24,068 nt of DNA. Origin: Rhodobacteraceae bacterium UBA6141 (GTDB taxonomy: Bacteria; Pseudomonadota; Alphaproteobacteria; Rhodobacterales; Rhodobacteraceae). The notes below the pieces were generated by a model. That model saw nothing but the letters and a program-made list of their open reading frames with translations, was not told the DNA's origin and searched no databases. Position numbers and translations under genes: made by a program. How positions within the stretch are numbered: the stretch's first letter is position 1; each line of letters starts with the position of its first letter. The stretch covers positions 1 through 24,068 of the forward strand of contig DIVD01000058.1 of NCBI GenBank assembly GCA_002423245.1. Reading direction: 5' to 3'. Shown piece after piece: positions 7,947 through 14,366 of this stretch.

Positions 7947-8795
7947 ATGCGCAGACCGGATGACATGGCCGCCCGGGAGGTGCCGGAGGGGATGGAAAGC
8001 CCGCTGGCCTTCGCCGTGGCCGAGCAGACGCGCAACACCATGAATATGGTGCGCAACGCGCTGGACCGCCAAGATGTGGTGCTGGCCTTCCAGCCGGTCG
8101 TTCAGGGCGCCCGTCCCGATACCGTCGTCTTTCATGAAGGGCTGATCCGAATCCTGGATGAAACCGGCCGGGCGATTCCCGCGCGCGACTTCATCGATTC
8201 CGTCGAAACCTCGACCCTCGGGCGCAAGATCGACTGTCTGGCGCTGGAAATGGGCCTGAGCGCGCTGGCCCGGAACCCGGCGCTGCGGCTGTCGATCAAC
8301 ATGTCGGCGCGCTCCATCGGTTCGCCGCAATGGATGCGCGTACTCTCCGACGGGCTCCGCGCCGACGCGACGGTGGGCGAGCGGCTGATCCTCGAGGTGA
8401 CGGAATCCTCGGCGATGCTGCTGCCCGACCTTGTCTGCGCCTTCATGCGCGACCAGCAATGCAAGGGCATTTCCTTCGCGCTCGATGACTTCGGCGCGGG
8501 GCATACCTCGTTCCGCTACCTGCGGGAATTCTATTTCGACCTCGTGAAGATCGACGGCCAGTTCATCCGCGGCATCGCGCACAACCCCGACAATCAGGTC
8601 CTGACCGAGGCGTTGATGTCGATCTCGCGGCATTTCGACATGTTCACCGTCGCCGAATCCGTCGAAACCGCCGAGGACGCCACCTTCCTGCAGACGATCG
8701 GCATCGACTGCATGCAAGGCTACTATTTCGGGGCGCCCACCCTCCAGCCGCCCTGGCTGACGCCCCTGCCGCAACGGTCGCTTCAGGCGGGCTGA
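7947..8795 (+). CDS. Stand-alone EAL-domain c-di-GMP phosphodiesterase
   Basis: A 282-residue protein that is almost entirely one EAL domain (about 35-275), with no GGDEF, PAS or transmembrane part. EAL enzymes hydrolyse cyclic di-GMP to pGpG. The signature EAL is EGL here (64-66), keeping the metal-binding Glu64. The other catalytic residues are also in place: N118 (INMS), E150 (LEVTE), D180-D181 (DDFGAG, start of loop 6), K201 (VKIDG), E237 (AESVE) and Q257 (QGYY). It should therefore be active rather than a mere binder. AAGGAGG before the ATG at 7947 fixes the start. The roughly 35 N-terminal residues are charged and may be a docking tail. It lies upstream of phaA, in the same direction but with a structured 183-nt gap. 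Confidence 0.93.
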   Translation: MRRPDDMAAREVPEGMESPLAFAVAEQTRNTMNMVRNALDRQDVVLAFQPVVQGARPDTVVFHEGLIRILDETGRAIPARDFIDSVETSTLGRKIDCLALEMGLSALARNPALRLSINMSARSIGSPQWMRVLSDGLRADATVGERLILEVTESSAMLLPDLVCAFMRDQQCKGISFALDDFGAGHTSFRYLREFYFDLVKIDGQFIRGIAHNPDNQVLTEALMSISRHFDMFTVAESVETAEDATFLQTIGIDCMQGYYFGAPTLQPPWLTPLPQRSLQAG

Positions 8796-8804
8796 GCAAA
8801 CTTC

Positions 8805-8850
8805 CGCAGCCCGCTGCGTGCGATCAAGGGGCGCTGCGGCATCTCGCAGC
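8805..8850. promoter_or_regulatory. Cluster of four CGCAGC/GCTGCG half-sites upstream of phaA
   Basis: CGCAGC (8805-8810), GCTGCG (8813-8818), GCTGCG (8833-8838) and CGCAGC (8845-8850) occur within 46 bp. The last two form a 6-bp stem with a 6-nt loop; the first two form a tight hairpin. Alternative pairings are also possible. The site follows the EAL gene and precedes the candidate phaA promoter. TGC-rich dyads are known targets of the PHA repressor PhaR in related bacteria, so an operator is plausible. Termination of the EAL transcript is the alternative. Confidence 0.4.
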
Positions 8851-8872
8851 AGAGCCACGTCGCAACCGTCCA

Positions 8873-8901
8873 TTGCGCTTGGCCGCGAGTCTCCTTAGGC
8901 T
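8873..8901 (+). promoter_or_regulatory. Candidate phaA promoter
   Basis: TTGCGC (8873-8878) and TAGGCT (8896-8901) are 17 nt apart, about 75 nt before the phaA start codon. The -10 match is weak. The same -35 hexamer and the same 17-nt spacing recur upstream of phaB (10182-10210), which slightly raises the likelihood that both are real. Confidence 0.3.
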
Positions 8902-8978
8902 TTTGTGCGAAGCGGCGTCCCGGAGCGGCCTGGCGGCCCTCCCCGCGCCGTCATCTCGCGCAAAGGGAGAGGATCCTC

Positions 8979-10154
8979 ATGACCAATGTCGTAATCGTTT
9001 CGGCGGCCCGCACGGCGGTCGGCAGCTTCAACGGCGCCTTTGCCAACACGCCCGCCCACGACCTCGGCGCTGCCGTGCTGGACGCCGTCGTCGCCCGCGC
9101 CGGGATCGAGAAGGCGGAGGTTTCGGAAACGATCCTCGGCCAGGTGCTGACCGCAGGGCAGGGCCAGAACCCGGCGCGGCAGGCACATATCAACGCCGGT
9201 CTGCCCAAGGAAAGCGCGGCCTGGTCGATCAACCAGGTCTGCGGCTCGGGCCTGCGCGCCGTCGCGCTGGGCGCGCAGCATGTGATGCTGGGCGACGCCG
9301 CGATCGTCGCCGCGGGCGGACAGGAAAACATGTCGCTCGCGCCCCACGTCGCGCATCTGCGCGCCGGCTACAAGATGGGCGACGTCTCCTTCATCGACTC
9401 GATGATTCGCGACGGGCTCTGGGACGCCTTCAACGGCTACCACATGGGCCAGACCGCCGAAAACGTCGCGAACCAGTGGCAGATCAGCCGCGAGATGCAG
9501 GACCAGTTCGCGCTGGCCAGCCAGAACAAGGCCGAGGCCGCGCAGAAGGCCGGCAAGTTCGCCGACGAGATCGTTCCCTTCACCATCAGGACCCGCAAGG
9601 GCGAGACGGTGGTGGATGCCGACGAATACATCCGCGCCGGTGCCACGCTCGAGTCGATGACCAAGCTGCGCCCCGCCTTCACCAAGGACGGCACCGTCAC
9701 CGCCGGCAATGCCAGCGGCATCAACGACGGCGCCGCCGCGGTGATCCTGATGTCCGAGGACGAGGCGGCAAGGCGGGGGCTGAAGCCGCTGGCGCGCATC
9801 GCCTCCTATGCCACCGCCGGGCTCGACCCCGCGATCATGGGCGTCGGGCCGATCCATGCCAGCCGCAAGGCGCTGGAAAAGGCCGGCTGGAAGGCCGCCG
9901 ACCTCGACCTTGTCGAGGCGAACGAGGCCTTTGCCGCGCAGGCCTGCGCGGTCAACAAGGACATGGGCTGGGACCCCGATGTTGTGAACGTCAATGGCGG
10001 CGCCATCGCCATCGGCCACCCGATCGGCGCCTCGGGCGCGCGGATCCTGAACACGCTGCTGTTCGAGATGAAGCGCCGCGACGCTCAGAAGGGCCTCGCC
10101 ACCCTGTGCATCGGCGGCGGCATGGGCGTTGCGATGTGTCTTGAGGGTCTGTGA
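8979..10154 (+). CDS. phaA: Acetyl-CoA C-acetyltransferase (beta-ketothiolase)
   Basis: This biosynthetic thiolase condenses two acetyl-CoA into acetoacetyl-CoA, the first step toward poly-3-hydroxybutyrate. It is a soluble enzyme, usually a homotetramer. The length of 391 residues is standard. The nucleophile is C88 in INQVCGSG, the active-site histidine is H347 in GHPIGASGAR, and the second catalytic cysteine is C377 in CIGGGMG. GGQENMS (113-119) is also typical of the biosynthetic class. The ATG at 8979 has GGGAGAGG upstream. The next gene encodes the reductase that uses its product. The two are separated by 86 nt holding a strong hairpin, so they may not be expressed at equal levels. No phaC, phaP or phaR is in the window. 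Confidence 0.97.
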   Translation: MTNVVIVSAARTAVGSFNGAFANTPAHDLGAAVLDAVVARAGIEKAEVSETILGQVLTAGQGQNPARQAHINAGLPKESAAWSINQVCGSGLRAVALGAQHVMLGDAAIVAAGGQENMSLAPHVAHLRAGYKMGDVSFIDSMIRDGLWDAFNGYHMGQTAENVANQWQISREMQDQFALASQNKAEAAQKAGKFADEIVPFTIRTRKGETVVDADEYIRAGATLESMTKLRPAFTKDGTVTAGNASGINDGAAAVILMSEDEAARRGLKPLARIASYATAGLDPAIMGVGPIHASRKALEKAGWKAADLDLVEANEAFAAQACAVNKDMGWDPDVVNVNGGAIAIGHPIGASGARILNTLLFEMKRRDAQKGLATLCIGGGMGVAMCLEGL

Positions 10155-10164
10155 ACCGCTCATC

Positions 10165-10193
10165 TCAGGCGCGCAATATTGTTGCGCGCCTGA
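10165..10193. promoter_or_regulatory. Perfect 12-bp hairpin between phaA and phaB
   Basis: TCAGGCGCGCAA (10165-10176) and TTGCGCGCCTGA (10182-10193) are perfect inverted repeats around the 5-nt loop TATTG. It lies 11 nt after the phaA stop. No T run follows, so it is a poor intrinsic terminator on the plus strand. It could protect the 3' end of phaA mRNA, act as a partial terminator, or be an operator overlapping a phaB promoter. Confidence 0.8.
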
Positions 10194-10210
10194 CGCACTC
10201 CGCGTAATAG
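10182..10210 (+). promoter_or_regulatory. Candidate phaB promoter overlapping the hairpin
   Basis: TTGCGC (10182-10187) and TAATAG (10205-10210) are 17 nt apart, about 30 nt before the phaB ATG. The -35 hexamer is the first part of the right arm of the intergenic hairpin. The -10 match is only moderate, and AATAGT one base downstream fits about as well. Confidence 0.33.
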
Positions 10211-10240
10211 TGTTTCAGGGCCATTCGTGAGGGAGGAATC

Positions 10241-10963
10241 ATGTCCAGAACAGCACTCGTCACCGGCGGCAGCCGTGGCATCGGCGCGGCGATTTCGGTG
10301 TCGCTTCAGGCGGCCGGCTACAAGGTCGCCGCGAACTATGCCGGCAATGACGAGGCCGCGGCGAATTTCACGCGGGAAACCGGCATCCCGACCTACAAAT
10401 GGTCGGTGGCCGACTACGATGCCTGCGCCACGGGCATCGCCCGGGTCGAGGCGGATCTGGGGCCGGTGGACGTGCTGGTCAACAACGCCGGCATCACGCG
10501 CGATTCCATGTTCCACAAGATGACCCGCCAGATGTGGCAAGAGGTGATGGACACCAACCTCTCGGGCCTGTTCAACATGACGCATCCGCTGTGGAACGGG
10601 ATGCGCGAGCGCAAGTTCGGTCGCGTGATCAACATTTCCTCGATCAACGGCCAGAAGGGCCAGGCCGGGCAGGCCAACTACTCTGCGGCAAAGGCCGGCG
10701 ACATCGGCTTCACCAAGGCGCTGGCGCAGGAAGGCGCGCGTGCCGGCATCACCGTGAACACGATCTGCCCCGGCTATATCGGCACGGAAATGGTGATGGC
10801 GGTGCCCGAAAAGGTGCGAGAGAGCATCATCGCGCAGATTCCGATAGGCCGGCTTGGCGAGCCCGGGGAAATCGCCCGCTGCGTGGTGTTCCTTGCAAGC
10901 GACGATGCCGGCTTCATCACCGGCGCGACGCTCACCGCGAATGGCGGGCAATACATGACCTGA
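10241..10963 (+). CDS. phaB: Acetoacetyl-CoA reductase
   Basis: An NADPH-type short-chain dehydrogenase that reduces acetoacetyl-CoA to (R)-3-hydroxybutyryl-CoA for PHA synthesis. The protein has 240 residues. The Rossmann dinucleotide motif TGGSRGIG spans 8-15, NNAG is at 81-84, and the catalytic residues are S134, Y147 and K151 (YSAAK). The INGQKGQ stretch after the catalytic serine and the C-terminal NGGQYM are typical of PhaB rather than of FabG. GGGAGGAATC precedes the ATG at 10241. It acts directly after PhaA. FabG activity is the main alternative, but context and motifs favour PhaB. Confidence 0.95.
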   Translation: MSRTALVTGGSRGIGAAISVSLQAAGYKVAANYAGNDEAAANFTRETGIPTYKWSVADYDACATGIARVEADLGPVDVLVNNAGITRDSMFHKMTRQMWQEVMDTNLSGLFNMTHPLWNGMRERKFGRVINISSINGQKGQAGQANYSAAKAGDIGFTKALAQEGARAGITVNTICPGYIGTEMVMAVPEKVRESIIAQIPIGRLGEPGEIARCVVFLASDDAGFITGATLTANGGQYMT

Positions 10964-11128
10964 GGGCGCCCAGCCCTGGCACGCATCCGGCCTCACAGGC
11001 CACCGGCGCGGCCCAGCCACCTCCGGGACGCGCGCAGCGGCGGGTGGCCCTCGCGCGGGTCACGAAAAGTCTGCGCCTGCGGAACGGCGGGCCTGTCAGG
11101 CTACCCGAAGGCAGCCAGCCGGGCCCGA

Positions 11129-11156
11129 TCAGCCCTGCGACGGTCAGCCCTGCGAC
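11129..11156. repeat. Tandem 13-of-15-bp repeat at the YdcH-like gene end
   Basis: TCAGCCCTGCGAC occurs at 11129-11141 and 11144-11156 with a 15-bp period. The second copy contains the last codons and stop of the YdcH-like gene (minus strand), and the first lies just beyond. It looks like a small local duplication. Confidence 0.8.
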
Positions 11157-11311
11157 AGGCGGCTGATCTCTTCCTTGATGCGAAGTTTCTGCTTCTTCAT
11201 CCGGGCGATCATCAGGTCATCGGTCGCGGGGCTGCGCTGTTCACGCTCCACCTCGTCCGAGAGATGCTGATGTTTCCTGCGAAGTTCCGTCAGGTGCGAA
11301 CTGAGCGTCAT
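11144..11311 (-). CDS. YdcH-like DUF465 small protein
   Basis: A 55-residue, highly charged, all-helical protein of the DUF465/YdcH type. It shows the usual pattern of an N-terminal HLTELRRKHQHL helix, a middle acidic segment, and a C-terminal lysine-rich helix ending KEEISRL. The family's function is not established; a short antiparallel helical hairpin is expected. AGGAGAGGAAA lies upstream of the ATG at 11311 and fixes this start; the longer in-frame extension upstream has no support. The last codons and stop are partly duplicated in tandem just beyond the gene. Confidence 0.88.
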   Translation of the reverse strand: MTLSSHLTELRRKHQHLSDEVEREQRSPATDDLMIARMKKQKLRIKEEISRLSQG

Positions 11312-11429
11312 GGACGTTTCCTCTCCTGTTGGACTGGTCACAATTCCATCATAAAACCCGAGTCGTGTCACGCCCCGAGATCTTGCCCGCGCCGGACTCC
11401 ATTCTTGACCGCCAATTCTTGCCGAAGGG

Positions 11430-12230
11430 TCAACGCGGCTGCGGCGGGCCGCCGCCGCCCGGCCCGATTTCCAGCGCGGCCCCCTTGCGGAGGATCGCCG
11501 CCGCCCTGTCGGAATGGTTGTCGCGGTCGCCGTCATGGGCCGCGCCCTCGTGCAGCAGCAGCGGCGCAGCGAGGGTGAAGCGCCCGCGCCCGCCCTTGCG
11601 GGCCTGCACGATCACCCGGCCCGCCGGACGGCCCGCGCGCGATGCCAGCGGCAGGACGGTAATGCTTCCCGCCCCTTGCGCCAGCGCGCACAGAAGGCCC
11701 GGCAGGCGGTCCGCCTGCTGGATCATCGTGAGCCAGCCGCCGGGACGCAGGCGCCGCAGGCCCGCCGCCACCCAGTCCGCAAGCGGGGTCGCCTCGCGCT
11801 GCGCCGTCTCGCGGCCCGGGTCGGCGGCGGCGGTGCCGTCCCCCGGCGCGAAATAGGGCGGGTTCGCCATCACGTGATCGAAGCTGCGCGCCCGCAGCGC
11901 GGCCGGCATCGCGGCCGGCATCGCGGCAAGATCGCCCTCCACAACCTCCAGCGGCAGGCCGTTGCGTGCGGCGTTCTGTCGCGCAAGATCCGCATAGGCC
12001 GGCTGCAGCTCCAGCCCCGCCTGCACCAGCCCCGGCACCCGCGCGCCGAGGCAAAGCGAGGCGACGCCCGCTCCGCAGCCAAGCTCCAGCACCGATTGCC
12101 CCGGCAGCGCGGCGACGGCAGCGGCGAGGAACACCGCGTCCGTCGCGGCACGATAGCCCGCGCGCGGCTGCAGCACCCGCAGCCTGCCGCCCAGAAACCC
12201 GTCATCGGTCAGCTCGTCCGCGGCGAACAT
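11430..12230 (-). CDS. TrmN6-like tRNA/DNA adenine methyltransferase
   Basis: A 266-residue class I SAM-dependent methyltransferase similar to TrmN6 (YfiC), which methylates N6 of A37 in tRNA1(Val). The SAM-binding motif LELGCGAG is at 48-55, the acidic ribose-binding residue follows in AGLELQPAYADLARQNA, and the amino-methyltransferase motif NPPY is at 123-126. The early TDDGFLGGRLRVLQPRAGYRAATDAVFLAA is the family's typical opening. The start at 12230 is 1 nt after the stop of the DUF2007 gene, so the two are surely co-transcribed. Motifs cannot by themselves separate tRNA from protein (HemK-like) targets, but the whole N-terminus favours TrmN6. Confidence 0.88.
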   Translation of the reverse strand: MFAADELTDDGFLGGRLRVLQPRAGYRAATDAVFLAAAVAALPGQSVLELGCGAGVASLCLGARVPGLVQAGLELQPAYADLARQNAARNGLPLEVVEGDLAAMPAAMPAALRARSFDHVMANPPYFAPGDGTAAADPGRETAQREATPLADWVAAGLRRLRPGGWLTMIQQADRLPGLLCALAQGAGSITVLPLASRAGRPAGRVIVQARKGGRGRFTLAAPLLLHEGAAHDGDRDNHSDRAAAILRKGAALEIGPGGGGPPQPR

Positions 12231-12231
12231 G

Positions 12232-12447
12232 CTAGGGCTCGCTTCCGATCCCGTTATCGGCCAGCACGGCGCGGGCGAGGAACAGATCCGCGTCGCGCAC
12301 CATGAGCCTGCGGGGCAGGATGCCGAGCGAGCCTTCAAGGACACTCATATGGACGTCCATCTGAAACGCCGCTATACCCTCGCCTTGAAGCAGGAGGGTC
12401 GCAAAGGCGATCCTGGTCGGATCCGTGGTGCGCAGAAGTTCCTTCAT
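12232..12447 (-). CDS. DUF2007 domain protein
   Basis: A 71-residue soluble protein of the DUF2007 family. It opens MKELLRTTDPTRIAFATLLL and carries a LPRRLMVRDADLFLARAVL segment. DUF2007 proteins are PII-like small folds of unknown function, some thought to sense signals. It ends one base before the methyltransferase start. It diverges from the polyprenyl synthase gene across only 54 nt, in a neighbourhood that I recall being common in Rhodobacterales. Confidence 0.88.
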   Translation of the reverse strand: MKELLRTTDPTRIAFATLLLQGEGIAAFQMDVHMSVLEGSLGILPRRLMVRDADLFLARAVLADNGIGSEP

Positions 12448-12501
12448 GGTGCGCGACTAAAAGGCAGGCGCCGCGCATTGTCGAGCGTCAACGGGGTTAC
12501 A

Positions 12502-13503
12502 ATGAGCTTGGACGAAGCCGCCACCAAACCGCATGACCGTCTGGCCGATCATCTGGCGGATGACATGGCGCGGGTGAACCTGCTGATCCGGGGCCGCATG
12601 GCCTCGAACCACGCGCCGCGCATCCCCGAGGTGACGGCGCATCTGGTCGAGGCGGGCGGCAAGCGCCTGCGCCCGATGCTGACGCTGGCGGCGGCGCGGA
12701 TGTGCGGCTATGGCGGCCCCTACCACGTGCATCTGGCCGCGGCGGTGGAGTTCATCCACACCGCGACGCTGCTGCATGACGATGTGGTGGACGAAAGCGC
12801 CCAGCGGCGGGGGCGGCCCACGGCCAACCTGCTGTGGGACAACAAGTCCTCGGTGCTCGTGGGCGACTACCTGCTGGCGCGCAGCTTTCAGCTGATGACG
12901 GAAACCGGCTCGATGCGGGTGTTGGGGATCCTGTCGGGCGCCTCGGCCGTGATTGCCGAGGGCGAGGTTCTGCAACTGACCGCCGCGCAGGATCTGGCGA
13001 CGGATGAGGGCATCTACCTGCAGGTGATCCGCGGCAAGACCGCCGCGCTGTTTTCGGCGGCGACAGAGGTGGGCGCCGTGATCGCCGGCGCGCCCGAGGA
13101 TCAGGTGCAGGCGCTGCACGCCTATGGCGATGCGCTTGGCATCGCGTTCCAGATGGTCGATGACCTTCTGGACTATGGCGGCCTGTCCGAGGTGATCGGC
13201 AAGAATGTGGGCGACGATTTCCGCGAGCGCAAGCTGACGCTGCCGGTGATCAAGGCGGTGACGCGGGCCGATGCGGCAGAGCGCGCCTTCTGGGTCCGGG
13301 TGATCGAGAAGGGCGACCAGCGCGAGGGCGATCTGCAGCAGGCGCTGGCGCTGATGCACAAGCATGGCACCTTGCAGGCGACGCGCGCCGAGGCGCTGGC
13401 ATGGGCGGCACGCGCCAAGGCGGGGCTGGCCTCGCTGCCGCCGCATCCGCTGCGCGGAATGCTGGTCGATCTTGCCGACTATGTGGTGGCGCGCGTCGCC
13501 TGA
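12502..13503 (+). CDS. ispB: Long-chain all-trans polyprenyl diphosphate synthase
   Basis: This enzyme extends farnesyl or geranylgeranyl diphosphate with isopentenyl diphosphate to the ubiquinone side chain. It has 333 residues. GGKRLRP (52-58) binds substrate, DDVVD (93-97) is the first aspartate-rich motif and DDLLD (220-224) the second. The residue five before the first motif is Ala88, a small side chain that permits long products. Rhodobacterales mostly make ubiquinone-10, so the product may be decaprenyl rather than octaprenyl diphosphate; the sequence cannot settle chain length. The frame is open upstream, but the ATG at 12502 starts the conserved protein and avoids overlap with the divergent DUF2007 gene. 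Its 3' end overlaps ispE by 25 nt. Confidence 0.95.
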   Translation: MSLDEAATKPHDRLADHLADDMARVNLLIRGRMASNHAPRIPEVTAHLVEAGGKRLRPMLTLAAARMCGYGGPYHVHLAAAVEFIHTATLLHDDVVDESAQRRGRPTANLLWDNKSSVLVGDYLLARSFQLMTETGSMRVLGILSGASAVIAEGEVLQLTAAQDLATDEGIYLQVIRGKTAALFSAATEVGAVIAGAPEDQVQALHAYGDALGIAFQMVDDLLDYGGLSEVIGKNVGDDFRERKLTLPVIKAVTRADAAERAFWVRVIEKGDQREGDLQQALALMHKHGTLQATRAEALAWAARAKAGLASLPPHPLRGMLVDLADYVVARVA

Positions 13504-14366
13504 ACCGGGCCCGGCGCCGGCAGCATCCGCGCCGCCTGCACCCACCATCCCGCCGCCGCCGCATCGAGCGCGGCGGCAGCGCCGCGCGCCGGCGCCTCGG
13601 CTGCGAACAGGCCAAAGCAGGTCGCACCCGACCCGGACATCCGCGCCAGAAGGCAGCCCTGCTGCTTGCCGAGCGCGGCCAGAGACTCGGCGATCTGCGG
13701 CTGCAACGCACGGGCGGGCGGCTCCAGATCGTTGCGCAGGCCGATCAGGAAGGCGGCAAGCGTCGCAGCATCGCGGCAGTGCGGCAGCCGCGCCGGCATC
13801 GGCGCGCCATCCGTGCGCGCCAGCCCCCGGAACACCGCAGGCGTCGGGACCGGCACGCCCGGATTGACCAGCACCAGCCAGGCGGGCGGCAAGGGCGGCA
13901 CGTCGGACAGGATCTCGCCGATTCCCGCCATCCGGCGCGGGCGCGGATCGAGGCAGACCGGAACATCCGCCCCCAGCACCGCCGTCGCCCCGGGCGCGGG
14001 CAGCGGCATGTCCCAGAGCCGGGCCAGCACCCGCAGCGCCGCCGCCGCATCCGAAGACCCGCCCCCGATCCCGGCCGCGGCGGGCAGGTGCTTGTCCAGC
14101 AGCAGCCGCGCTCCCCGGTCCGGCGCCAGCAGCCGCGCCGCCCGCAGCACCAGGTTGTCGGGCCCGGTCGGCACGCCTTCGGCCCGGGGGCCGGTCACAT
14201 GCAGCGAAAGCGTCCTTGCCGGAGAGGCCGTCACCCGGTCGCCCAGATCGGCGAACACCACAAGGCTGTCCAGCAGGTGATAGCCATCGGCCCTTTGCCC
14301 GGTGACATGCAGCGCGAGGTTGACCTTGGCGGGCGCGAACCCTTCGATTGCCGCCTCAATTGCCAT
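13479..14366 (-). CDS. ispE: 4-diphosphocytidyl-2-C-methyl-D-erythritol kinase
   Basis: IspE is a GHMP-superfamily kinase that phosphorylates CDP-methylerythritol in the MEP route to isopentenyl diphosphate. It has 295 residues. FAPAKVNLALHV with the following DGYHLLDSLVVF marks the substrate-binding N-terminus, and the ATP-binding loop PAAAGIGGGSSDAA is at 95-108. ARMSGSGATCFGLF near the C-terminus is the third GHMP motif. The ATG at 14366 overlaps the end of the TPR gene by 11 nt, so the two genes are probably one transcript. The 3' end runs into the polyprenyl synthase gene from the other side. Confidence 0.97.
   Translation of the reverse strand: MAIEAAIEGFAPAKVNLALHVTGQRADGYHLLDSLVVFADLGDRVTASPARTLSLHVTGPRAEGVPTGPDNLVLRAARLLAPDRGARLLLDKHLPAAAGIGGGSSDAAAALRVLARLWDMPLPAPGATAVLGADVPVCLDPRPRRMAGIGEILSDVPPLPPAWLVLVNPGVPVPTPAVFRGLARTDGAPMPARLPHCRDAATLAAFLIGLRNDLEPPARALQPQIAESLAALGKQQGCLLARMSGSGATCFGLFAAEAPARGAAAALDAAAAGWWVQAARMLPAPGPVQATRATT

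Noticed and set aside
8796..8978. Intrinsic terminator after the EAL gene
   Set aside because: Hairpins are present but no T run follows, so they are listed as a possible operator cluster instead.
8895..10163. Minus-strand open frame (422 codons) opposite phaA
   Set aside because: phaA has all catalytic motifs; the antisense frame is a by-product of codon bias.
12229..12501. N-terminal extension of the polyprenyl synthase
   Set aside because: The extension is antisense to the DUF2007 gene, and conserved synthase sequence begins only after the ATG at 12502.
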